From Methanomassiliicoccales archaeon (GTDB lineage: Archaea; Thermoplasmatota; Thermoplasmata; Methanomassiliicoccales; UBA472), in assembly GCA_025457905.1 (NCBI GenBank), contig JALOTM010000027.1:1-8271 (forward strand): a stretch of 8,271 nucleotides of DNA. The letters run 5' to 3'. Shown piece by piece: positions 1 through 5,387 of the stretch. A program made the position numbers and the translations under genes. Every line of letters starts with the position of its first letter. Positions within the stretch are counted from its first letter, which is position 1. Under the pieces are notes generated by a model, which ran no database searches, had not been told where the DNA came from, and saw only the letters and a list, made by a program, of their open reading frames with translations.

Positions 1-168
1 GACCGCGTCGAGGGCCTGGGCGACTTCGTGGAGCTGGAGTTCGAGGGCGAGGACCTGGAGGAGGGAAAGAGGAGGATAGGCGGCCTCATGCATGACCTGG
101 GCATCGAGGGGAACGAGAGGAGGTCCTACCTGGAGCTGCTGATGGAGAGCGGGCCCAGGGGCCGATAG
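1..168 (+). CDS. CYTH-domain protein (class IV adenylate cyclase / triphosphatase-like), C-terminal fragment
   Basis: Frame 1 is open from the first base to a TAG at 166-168, giving the last 55 residues of a protein whose start lies outside the window. The fragment contains RVEGLGDFVELEFEG, the late beta-strand motif of CYTH tunnel-fold proteins (CyaB-like adenylate cyclases and inorganic or thiamine triphosphatases), where the glutamates of an ELE-type strand help bind metal. Near the end it has RRSYLELL, the usual closing helix of archaeal CYTH proteins. CYTH enzymes act on triphosphate-containing substrates with divalent metal; which substrate applies here cannot be told from the C-terminus, and archaeal members are often annotated as class IV adenylate cyclase without proof. 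The gene converges on the small minus-strand gene that ends 15 nt away. The family call is fairly secure; the activity is not. Confidence 0.72.
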   Translation, partial: DRVEGLGDFVELEFEGEDLEEGKRRIGGLMHDLGIEGNERRSYLELLMESGPRGR

Positions 169-183
169 GGGACCGAGCCAAGT

Positions 184-435
184 TCAAAGGCTCTTGATCT
201 TCTCGATGACGAACTCCTTGATCTTGATGTCGTCAGGGATGGTCACGGACTTCTTGAAGCGCTCCGACCCGTCCGGAAGGTAGTAGCCTCGCGACAGGGA
301 GATGAACTCGTTGGTGCCATCTCCAGTGATGGCTTTCTTCCTCGCGACCTCGATGAAGTTGTTCCGCCCGAAGGGCATCTTCTCAGCGCTGATGGTTATG
401 AAATCAACCTTCTTGCCTGTCGCGTCCTCGTCCAC
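184..435 (-). CDS. small conserved-looking hypothetical protein (83 aa)
   Basis: I do not recognise this protein. It runs from a GTG at 435-433 to a TGA at 186-184. It is soluble, with no signal peptide or membrane span. It begins VDEDATGKKVDFITIS, then has FGRNNFIEVARKKA, a strand-turn-strand-like stretch FISLSRGYYLPDGSERFKKS, and a charged C-terminal helix ending EFVIEKIKSL. The SRGYY..DGS.R.KKS stretch followed by a helix vaguely recalls PC4-like ssDNA-binding cofactors; that is only an impression. The frame stays open to an ATG at 495, but the added 20 codons contain a TATA-like box and an AGGAGG site placed correctly for the GTG, so the shorter form is preferred. The gene is divergent from the CPBP gene and converges on the CYTH gene. 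It is probably real: it has a sensible composition, its own promoter and a strong SD. Confidence 0.75.
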   Translation of the reverse strand: MDEDATGKKVDFITISAEKMPFGRNNFIEVARKKAITGDGTNEFISLSRGYYLPDGSERFKKSVTIPDDIKIKEFVIEKIKSL

Positions 436-442
436 AGCATTG

Positions 443-448
443 CCTCCT
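443..448 (-). promoter_or_regulatory. Shine-Dalgarno site deciding the GTG start at 435
   Basis: On the minus strand this reads AGGAGG, followed by 7 nt (442-436) and the GTG at 435-433. It is the only strong SD near this gene. It lies inside the open frame of the longer ATG-495 form, so it supports the shorter 83-aa protein. Confidence 0.65.
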
Positions 449-479
449 AAGCAAGGTACGTCCAAAGACGTGGGTTCGA

Positions 480-493
480 TATTAAAAGTTTCC
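480..493 (-). promoter_or_regulatory. predicted archaeal BRE/TATA promoter for the small hypothetical gene
   Basis: Read on the minus strand, purine-rich GGAAAC (493-488) is followed by TTTTAATA (487-480), a good match to an archaeal BRE plus TATA box. With the usual TATA-centre-to-start distance of about 26 nt, transcription would begin near 457. That leaves a leader of about 22 nt carrying the AGGAGG site ahead of the GTG at 435. No start-site data are available. Confidence 0.6.
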
Positions 494-508
494 ATGAAAT
501 CAGGCTAC

Positions 509-523
509 CTGGCGGATTGCCAG
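509..523. repeat. perfect 5-bp inverted repeat in the divergent spacer
   Basis: CTGGC, a 5-nt GGATT loop, then GCCAG. It lies about 16-30 bp upstream of the minus-strand BRE/TATA of the small hypothetical gene, a position that could hold an operator. A 5-bp stem is short and could occur by chance in GC-rich DNA. Confidence 0.3.
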
Positions 524-566
524 CATTTGATGATTTCCACCTTCCAGCCACATGCCTAGATTCCCA

Positions 567-580
567 GGGCGGGAACGCCC
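567..580. repeat. perfect 5-bp inverted repeat next to the CPBP promoter
   Basis: GGGCG, GGAA, CGCCC: a perfect GC-only stem with a 4-nt loop, ending 7 bp before the TATA-like element of the CPBP gene. It could be a regulator site abutting the BRE, or chance. Confidence 0.3.
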
Positions 581-581
581 C

Positions 582-597
582 CGAAGATTAGATATAG
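582..597 (+). promoter_or_regulatory. predicted BRE/TATA promoter for the CPBP protease gene
   Basis: CGAAGA (582-587) followed by TTAGATATAG (588-597) resembles a BRE plus TATA box. Its centre is about 26 nt before the ATG at 619, so transcription would start at or very near the start codon. This implies a leaderless or nearly leaderless mRNA, consistent with the lack of a convincing SD (only a GGGG run at 604-607 and another at 614-617). Confidence 0.5.
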
Positions 598-618
598 CAA
601 TCTGGGGATGAACGGGGC

Positions 619-1959
619 ATGACCCCTCTGGGGGACCAGACCGGCACGCCAGGGCAATCCAGGTTCTGCCCCGGTTGCGGCAGGCCCCTCGAGGAGAGCG
701 ACTCCTTCTGCCCCTTCTGCGGCCGGCCCTTGGGCATGTGGCCCTATGGCCAGGCGGCACCCATGCCGGTCTACCGCCCCCCTCCCTTGCAGGAGACCGT
801 CAAGAGGGCGGGAAGGGCCGTCACCTGCATCGCGCTGGCGGCCTTGTTCCTGCTGCTGGTGGTCAACGTGATCATCCTGCTTTGGAGCCCCACTCAGGTT
901 CTGCCGGAGACGGCCGACCCGGCGCACGGGAACACCCTGTTCCTCATCGTTCCCTGGTCCGACCCGCTGGTCACCTTCTACGAGGTTACTGGCTGGACCT
1001 TCGCCCTTTACCACCTCTTCCTGGTCTTCGCCATCACCGGGTCGTTCGTGTGGATGGCGGTGCGGAGCTACGGGACCTTCCGCAAGGAGGTCGCCCTGAG
1101 CCGGCCTCCGGAGGGGCACAGCCCCCTCTGGGTGGTGGGCACCATCTTCTTCGCCGTGCTGGCCTTCAACACCATCTACGCCATACTCCTGGGCTGGCTG
1201 GGTGTGGAGATCACCTCTCCCAGCTTCGAGACCAAGGAGCTCTGGCAGCTCTTGGACGGCTATGCCAGCGCCTCCGTGTGGGAGGAGCTGATCACCCGGG
1301 TCCTGTACATCGGCGTGCCGCTCCTCATCATCGAGCTGGCCATGAAGAAGCGGAACCGCCCCCTGTGGCGCTACTTCGCCGGCGGGGGGTTCGAGATCGG
1401 GGGCAAGGAGATGGCTTTGATATGGGCCTCGGCGGGCATCTTCGGCCTGGGGCACCTGGTGTATTGGGACCTATGGAAGATCGTGCCCACCTGGATGGCT
1501 GGCCTCGCCTTCGGCTACCTGTTCCTGCGCCTGGGCCTCTACGCCTGCATCATGCTGCACTTCACCGTCGACTATCTCACCATACCTCTGGACCTAAGCG
1601 GGGACGCGGTGCTGGTCACCTTGGTCCTGGGGCTGCTCATCCTCTTCTGGGACGTGCTGGGGAGCGTCTGGCTGCTGGTGTACACCCGGCGCATGTGGCG
1701 CTTCCTCACCGGAGCTGACCTCAAGGGCAGGGCGCGCAAGGTGCCGATGGCCGTTCCCGCGGCGGCCGCGGCCGGGGCGCCGCCCCAGCAACGGGAGACG
1801 GGTCCGGCCCAGTCATACGGCTACCCCCCGCCCGGCGGGCCGGCGTACGCCGCGCCCGACCCGCATAGGGGGTTCTACAGCTGCGCCAAGTGCGGCAACA
1901 CCCAGGCAAGGCTGGTGGACGGCAGGCTGGAGTGCACTCGCTGCGGAAACAGGGACTAG
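619..1959 (+). CDS. CPBP-family intramembrane metalloprotease homologue with N- and C-terminal zinc ribbons
   Basis: A 446-aa membrane protein. Residues 17-38 form a zinc ribbon with two CxxC knuckles (C17/C20 and C31/C34). Hydrophobic spans follow at about 67-90, 124-147, 170-195, 219-242, 266-283, 288-320 and 328-355. The CPBP (CAAX protease and bacteriocin-processing, Abi/Rce1-like) motifs are all present: EELITR (E222, E223, R227), FGLGH (F275, H279) and HFTVD (H314, D318). Rce1-type enzymes use these residues for intramembrane proteolysis. A Pro/Ala/Gly-rich linker (about 375-415) leads to a second ribbon with C422/C425 and C439/C442. CPBP members in prokaryotes act in prenyl-protein processing, bacteriocin processing or immunity; the substrate here is unknown. 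The ATG at 619 is the first start after an in-frame TAG at 595, and a TATA-like element fits it. The gene ends in TAG 3 nt from the convergent TIM-barrel gene. Confidence 0.85.
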   Translation: MTPLGDQTGTPGQSRFCPGCGRPLEESDSFCPFCGRPLGMWPYGQAAPMPVYRPPPLQETVKRAGRAVTCIALAALFLLLVVNVIILLWSPTQVLPETADPAHGNTLFLIVPWSDPLVTFYEVTGWTFALYHLFLVFAITGSFVWMAVRSYGTFRKEVALSRPPEGHSPLWVVGTIFFAVLAFNTIYAILLGWLGVEITSPSFETKELWQLLDGYASASVWEELITRVLYIGVPLLIIELAMKKRNRPLWRYFAGGGFEIGGKEMALIWASAGIFGLGHLVYWDLWKIVPTWMAGLAFGYLFLRLGLYACIMLHFTVDYLTIPLDLSGDAVLVTLVLGLLILFWDVLGSVWLLVYTRRMWRFLTGADLKGRARKVPMAVPAAAAAGAPPQQRETGPAQSYGYPPPGGPAYAAPDPHRGFYSCAKCGNTQARLVDGRLECTRCGNRD

Positions 1960-1962
1960 GGC

Positions 1963-2727
1963 TCAGAGGGAGGACATGAGCGCACGCAGGCGGTCGCGAG
2001 ACAGCACCGCCTCCTTCAGCGTGCGCGCCTCTATCACGTACCTGCCCTGGTAGCCCGACAGGCCCTCCAGCACCCTCTTGAAGTCTATCTTGCCATCGCC
2101 GATGGGCAGGTGCTGGTCCCTCTCCCCCAGGTTGTCGTGGATGTGCACGTTGATGAAGCGCCTCTTGAGCGGAAGGAAGGCGTCGATGGCGCCCATTGTG
2201 TGGGCGTGGCCGATGTCGAAGCAGACGTCGATGTCGAAGGAGCCGAGCAGCTGCATCAGCTCCTCGGGGGTGCGGCCCATGGTCAGGGGGCCCATGTTGG
2301 GCATGTTCTCCAGGGCCACCCTGACCCCCATGTCCTGGGAGAGCTTCTCGATGTAGGAGAGCGACTCCAAGGTGGTCTGGATGACCTTGGGCTTGTCCAG
2401 CATGCCCGCGGGAGAGTAGAAGCCGGGATGGACCGTGAGCACGCCGATGTTCATGCGGTGCGCGGAGCGCAACGCCCCAGCGATCTCCTTCAGGGACGTC
2501 TCGCGCACCCTCTCGTTGAGAGAGCCTATGTTAATGTCGCTGAGCGGCGCGTGCGCCGAGAACTTGAGGTCGTACGAGGAGCTGGCGTCGAGGAACTGGT
2601 ACACCAGGTTGGGTAAAAAGTGCCTTCCCTCCCCTACTATCTCCCAGGCATCGAACTCCTTGCTGACGTAGGCGAAGGCCTCGTCGAAATCCAGCTGCGA
2701 GAGCACGGGCACGGAAATCGCAATCAT
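1963..2727 (-). CDS. TIM-barrel sugar phosphate isomerase/epimerase or endonuclease IV-like protein
   Basis: A 254-aa protein of the AP endonuclease family 2 / xylose isomerase-like TIM-barrel superfamily, ATG at 2727 to TGA at 1963. Candidate metal ligands lie in the expected order: H59 (SAHAPL), H100 (TVHPG), E140 (LENMP), D171 and H174 (FDIGHAH), H195 (NVHIHDN), D204 and H206 (RDQHLPIGDGKIDF) and E233 (VIEA). This pattern matches the nine zinc ligands of endonuclease IV in order and spacing type, so abasic-site cleavage is possible. However, many sugar isomerases share most of these residues, and the protein is shorter than E. coli Nfo (about 285 aa) and lacks obvious DNA-gripping loops. 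It is translated from a strong SD and overlaps the UPF0201 stop by 4 nt (ATGA), so the two are co-transcribed. The fold is secure; the substrate is undecided. Confidence 0.85.
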   Translation of the reverse strand: MIAISVPVLSQLDFDEAFAYVSKEFDAWEIVGEGRHFLPNLVYQFLDASSSYDLKFSAHAPLSDINIGSLNERVRETSLKEIAGALRSAHRMNIGVLTVHPGFYSPAGMLDKPKVIQTTLESLSYIEKLSQDMGVRVALENMPNMGPLTMGRTPEELMQLLGSFDIDVCFDIGHAHTMGAIDAFLPLKRRFINVHIHDNLGERDQHLPIGDGKIDFKRVLEGLSGYQGRYVIEARTLKEAVLSRDRLRALMSSL

Positions 2728-3113
2728 GTCGGAACCTCCTCACCATTCACGGTCACGGGCGCGACCTGGTCGATGAGCGCCTCGAGGTCCTCGTCCTCGA
2801 TGCGCACCTGAAGCCCTCCCAGGGCCACCTTCTCCTCCAGGAAGCTGACCTTGCCCGCATGGGCGGCCTGCTTGTTGAGGGCGAACTCGGTCCTCTGGCC
2901 GTCGCTCCCCCTGAGCAGCACCCGGCGCGTTGAGTCCAGGATGCGGTGGTTGCGGATGAGCTCCTTGAACCTGGAGAGGTCCTGGGTGATGGCCCGCACC
3001 TCCTCCGCCGAGTGCTCCGGCTGGCTGCCGGGGAAGATGTTGAGGATGGCCCTCCGCACCTTCTCCGGGTCCTCGGTGGGGAAGCACTTGGCCACGATGG
3101 TCGCCTGGGGCAT
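2724..3113 (-). CDS. UPF0201 (DUF54) family RNA-binding protein
   Basis: A 129-aa archaeal protein running from ATG at 3113 to a TGA that overlaps the next gene's start. It shows the UPF0201 pattern: an opening beta-strand then CFPTEDPEKVRRAILNIFPG, a central ITQDLSRFKELIRNHRILD helix, RRVLLRG, FALNKQAAHAGKVSFLEE, and a closing IEDEDLEALIDQVAP. Family members have a ribosomal protein L5-like, dsRBD-type fold and are classed as predicted RNA-binding proteins; no reaction is known. An in-frame GTG at 3122 is an alternative start. The reading frame stays open far upstream, but only as antisense of the polymerase gene, and family resemblance stops at the chosen start. There is no SD; the TATA-like element centred near 3144 suggests a leaderless or short-leader mRNA. 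It is the first gene of a two-gene operon and divergent from DP1. Confidence 0.85.
   Translation of the reverse strand: MPQATIVAKCFPTEDPEKVRRAILNIFPGSQPEHSAEEVRAITQDLSRFKELIRNHRILDSTRRVLLRGSDGQRTEFALNKQAAHAGKVSFLEEKVALGGLQVRIEDEDLEALIDQVAPVTVNGEEVPT
2734..2739 (-). promoter_or_regulatory. Shine-Dalgarno site of the TIM-barrel gene
   Basis: The minus strand reads GGAGGT, 6 nt before the ATG at 2727-2725. The site lies within the last codons of the UPF0201 gene, which supports translation of the second gene as an internal operon gene. Confidence 0.7.
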
Positions 3114-3138
3114 GATGCGCACCGCATCATGGAGGAAG

Positions 3139-3149
3139 TATTTAAAAAG
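3139..3149. promoter_or_regulatory. shared divergent TATA-like element between DP1 and UPF0201 genes
   Basis: The sequence is TATTTAAAAA on the plus strand (3139-3148) and TTTTTAAATA on the minus strand, so it can serve as a TATA box in both directions. Its centre is about 31 nt from each preferred start codon (ATG 3174 plus, ATG 3113 minus). The plus side has a purine-rich GGAGGAAG (3131-3138) in the BRE position; the minus side is preceded by GC-rich GCCGC, so plus-strand initiation may dominate. No other AT-rich element lies in the 60-nt spacer. Confidence 0.6.
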
Positions 3150-3173
3150 CGGCGTCCCATGATGCTCCCTTGG

Positions 3174-4595
3174 ATGAGGGACCAGGTTCTTGCGGAGCTC
3201 ATGGAGGAGGGCATCTTCCTCTCGCCCGAGGCGCTCGACTTCGTCCTGGCTCAGAAGGAGCCAGTGCCCTTCGTGCGCAAGGCCGTGGAGGCCATGCCGC
3301 AGATGCCTTTGGTCGTGACCATGGACGACCTCAGGGACTTGGCCTGCTCCTCGCCGCTCTCGGCATGCCCCCCCTCGCCTGCCATCGCACCGTTCAAGCG
3401 CGGCGAGGTGAAGGTCCTGAAGGACATCACCGGCAACTCGACCTGCGAGGGGAACATCATCGATTTCGCGCGCTACTTCAACGACCGTTTCCAGACCATC
3501 AAGCGCATCCTCGGCCGCCGCCGGGAGCTGGCGGGTAGCATGCCCATCGCCAAGGCCATGACCCTGGAGCGGGAGGTGCGCTGCATCGGCCTGGTCAACG
3601 AGGTGCGCACCACCAAGAACGGCCACACCATGATCGAGATCGAGGACGAGGAGGGCAAGGGCCTGGTCTTCGTGAACAAGGATTCCGACCTCACCGGGGC
3701 GCATGTGATCCAGGACGAGGTGGTGGGCATCGTGGGCAAGGTCGCCAAGAAGGGCGGCATGATCGTGGCCACGGACATCGTGCGCCCGGACGTGCCCATC
3801 ACCGGGGGCATGGCCCCTTCGGACTCCAGCGCCAAGATAGCCTTCCTCTCGGACGTGCACGTGGGAAGCTCCACCTTCCTTTCCAAGAAATGGGACAAGA
3901 TGGCCCGCTGGGCGCGGACCGACGCGGTGAGGGAGGGGCTGCGCTACGTCCTCATCCCCGGGGACTGCGTGGACGGCATCGGCATCTTCCCGGACCAGGA
4001 GGAGGAGCTGGATATCGAGGACATCTTCGAGCAGTACCGCGCCCTGGCGGAGAGGCTGAAGGACATCCCCGACGGGGTGCAGCTGATCGTCCAGCCGGGG
4101 AACCACGACGCCGTGCGCCTGGCCGAGCCCCAGCCCTCCTTCCCGGAGGAGATCGCCAGGCTGTTCGACTCCTCGGTGATGTTCGTCGGCAACCCCTGCT
4201 GCCTGGAGATAGAGGGCAGGGTCATCCTCTCCTACCACGGCAAGAGCATGGACGACCTGGTGAACGCCATCCAGGGGCTCTCCTACAACCACCCCCTGGA
4301 GGCCATGCGGGAGATGCTGCGCCGCCGCCACCTGGCGCCGATATACGGGGGCAAGACGCAGCTGGCGCCGGAGAAGAAGGACCACCTGGTCATCGATCAG
4401 GTGCCGGACATCTTCGTGACCGGCCACGTGCACGGCGCAGGCGTGGCCGAGTACCGGGGCATCAAGCTCATCAACGCCTCCACCTGGCAGGACCAGACCT
4501 CCTTCCAGAGGATGCACAACTTCGTCCCCGACCCGGCCAAGGTGCCGGTGGTGGACCTGGGCACGGGGAAGTGCGTGGTGAAGGACTTCAACTGA
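3174..4595 (+). CDS. polB: DNA polymerase II (PolD) small subunit DP1, 3'-5' exonuclease
   Basis: Exonuclease subunit of the archaeal replicative polymerase PolD, partner of the large subunit DP2 (not in this window). This start gives 473 aa: an N-terminal helical domain (about 1-35), a linker, an OB fold (about 134-212) and a calcineurin-like, Mre11-type phosphoesterase domain. The metal and catalytic motifs are intact: SDVHVGS (D227, H229), GDCVDGIG (D264), GNHD (N310, H311, D312), YHGKS (H355) and GHVHG (H418, H420). The C-terminal WQDQTSFQRM and PAKVPVVDL match Pyrococcus DP1, and MRDQVLAELMEEGIFLSPEA matches its N-terminus, supporting ATG 3174. In-frame ATGs at 3162, 3159 and 3129 are possible, but the 3129 form would translate the TATA-like box. 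Pyrococcus DP1 is over 600 aa; the missing length is mostly the variable acidic linker. There is no SD, suggesting a leaderless mRNA. Confidence 0.93.
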   Translation: MRDQVLAELMEEGIFLSPEALDFVLAQKEPVPFVRKAVEAMPQMPLVVTMDDLRDLACSSPLSACPPSPAIAPFKRGEVKVLKDITGNSTCEGNIIDFARYFNDRFQTIKRILGRRRELAGSMPIAKAMTLEREVRCIGLVNEVRTTKNGHTMIEIEDEEGKGLVFVNKDSDLTGAHVIQDEVVGIVGKVAKKGGMIVATDIVRPDVPITGGMAPSDSSAKIAFLSDVHVGSSTFLSKKWDKMARWARTDAVREGLRYVLIPGDCVDGIGIFPDQEEELDIEDIFEQYRALAERLKDIPDGVQLIVQPGNHDAVRLAEPQPSFPEEIARLFDSSVMFVGNPCCLEIEGRVILSYHGKSMDDLVNAIQGLSYNHPLEAMREMLRRRHLAPIYGGKTQLAPEKKDHLVIDQVPDIFVTGHVHGAGVAEYRGIKLINASTWQDQTSFQRMHNFVPDPAKVPVVDLGTGKCVVKDFN

Positions 4596-4601
4596 CCTGG
4601 C

Positions 4602-4733
4602 TCAGTTGTTCCAGAACAGGAAGATGAAGACGAAGCCCAGCAGCATCATGAACAGCGAAATGATGTAGAAGAGCCAGAGGACCTTGGCCTTGGCCTCCGG
4701 GCTGCCGGGTTCGAACAGGTCCTCGAGCCACAT
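4602..4733 (-). CDS. 43-aa single-span membrane protein at the end of the ATP synthase operon (ahaG position)
   Basis: A short gene from ATG at 4733 to TGA at 4602. The product starts MWLEDLFEPGSPEAKAK, an acidic, amphipathic head with two lysines just before the membrane. One hydrophobic helix follows (about residues 18-41: Val-Leu-Trp-Leu-Phe-Tyr, then mostly Leu/Ile/Phe/Met), ending Trp-Asn-Asn. The lysines suggest the N-terminus faces the cytoplasm. Its ATG directly follows the atpD TAG with no gap and no SD, so translation would depend on coupling to atpD. In Methanosarcina the A-ATP synthase operon ends with ahaG, a small hydrophobic protein of unknown role, right after ahaD. The position matches, but I cannot confirm homology. 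It could be an accessory or assembly factor of the membrane sector. The gene converges on DP1 with 6 nt between stops. Confidence 0.7.
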   Translation of the reverse strand: MWLEDLFEPGSPEAKAKVLWLFYIISLFMMLLGFVFIFLFWNN

Positions 4734-5375
4734 CTAATGGGTCCCGGCCGCGGCCGCCTTCTGCTTAATGCGCTTGAGGCGGAAGATGTTCTCCCTCTCC
4801 ATCTCCTCGAGGCGCAGGGAGATGAAGGCCTGGGCCTCCTTAAGCTCGGGTATGACCTTGTACTCCAGCGCGTTAACGCGGCGCTTGGTCTTCTCGATCT
4901 CGTCCAGGAGGCGCTTCATGGTGGTCTCGATCTCCGCCGCCTCGACGATGGTCTCCGTCAGGTCCTCGAAGGCCTTGGCGGCCTCGTCGATGTAGACCGA
5001 CGTGCCGATGACGCCGTACCCGCGCTTGTCCGCCTCGGCCCGGATGCTGGTGGCCTCGATCTCCGGCACCACCAGGCCCATGACGTTCTTGGAGCGGAGC
5101 TGGATCTCGGGGTGCACCTTGAGGGCGAAGGCCGCGGACTTGACCGCGATCACGCCGTCCACCGCCTTGGCGGTGGCGATCTTCTCCATGGCGCGCCCGT
5201 AGTCGGCGTTCACCTTCTGCCGTATCTCCTTGGCCTCCTCCAGGATCTTGAAGAACTCCAGGATCAGGCCGTCGCGCTTCATCTTCAGGATCTTGTAGCC
5301 GGCCTGGGAGAGCTTGATCCTCCTCTTGACCTCGAGGAGCTCGGACCGGGTCGGCTTCACATCCAGCTTCGGCAT
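4734..5375 (-). CDS. atpD: A-type ATP synthase subunit D (central stalk)
   Basis: 213 aa, the normal family length. Subunit D is the long coiled-coil rotor shaft inside the A3B3 head, coupling rotation to ATP synthesis or hydrolysis. The N-terminal helix has the family pattern DVKPTRSELLEVKRRIKLSQ followed by GYKILKMKRDGLI, and the C-terminal helix has the family pattern TKRRVNALEYKVIPEL followed by a charged helix ending KRIKQKAAAAG. The central globular part (about 70-150) links the two. An SD (GGAGGG) lies 5 nt before the ATG, and the gap to the atpB stop is 12 nt, so it is within the atp operon. It ends in TAG, immediately followed by the ATG of the 43-aa membrane protein. Nothing is missing or unusual in the protein itself. 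Confidence 0.96.
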   Translation of the reverse strand: MPKLDVKPTRSELLEVKRRIKLSQAGYKILKMKRDGLILEFFKILEEAKEIRQKVNADYGRAMEKIATAKAVDGVIAVKSAAFALKVHPEIQLRSKNVMGLVVPEIEATSIRAEADKRGYGVIGTSVYIDEAAKAFEDLTETIVEAAEIETTMKRLLDEIEKTKRRVNALEYKVIPELKEAQAFISLRLEEMERENIFRLKRIKQKAAAAGTH

Positions 5376-5380
5376 CTACG

Positions 5381-5386
5381 CCCTCC
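5381..5386 (-). promoter_or_regulatory. Shine-Dalgarno site of atpD
   Basis: The minus strand reads GGAGGG, 5 nt before the atpD ATG at 5375 and starting one base after the atpB stop codon region (TGA at 5390-5388). It fills nearly the whole 12-nt intergenic gap. Confidence 0.65.
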
Positions 5387-5387
5387 C

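Noticed and set aside
396..440. Mini-frame from the ATG at 440 (minus) just after AGGAGG
   Set aside because: It is only 14 codons before a TAA, and the SD lies 2 nt from the ATG, too close. The in-frame GTG at 435 fits better.
556..1455. A 299-codon minus-strand frame opposite the CPBP gene
   Set aside because: The plus-strand frame has membrane spans, CPBP motifs and zinc ribbons; the opposite frame is rich in Gly, Pro, Gln, His and Asp with no motif.
2946..3128. N-terminal extension of DP1 to an ATG at 2946
   Set aside because: It would overlap UPF0201 in antisense, and the extra residues have no similarity to DP1; the family N-terminus begins near 3174.
3114..4517. Upstream extension of the UPF0201 frame on the minus strand through DP1
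   Set aside because: Only the part below 3113 resembles UPF0201. The rest is antisense of DP1 with shadow-like composition (His, Leu, Val, Gly, Asp rich), and a TATA-like element sits just upstream of the short form.
4596..4601. A terminator between DP1 and the 43-aa gene
   Set aside because: The gap is 6 nt with no T-tract on either strand and no stem-loop, so no terminator can be supported.
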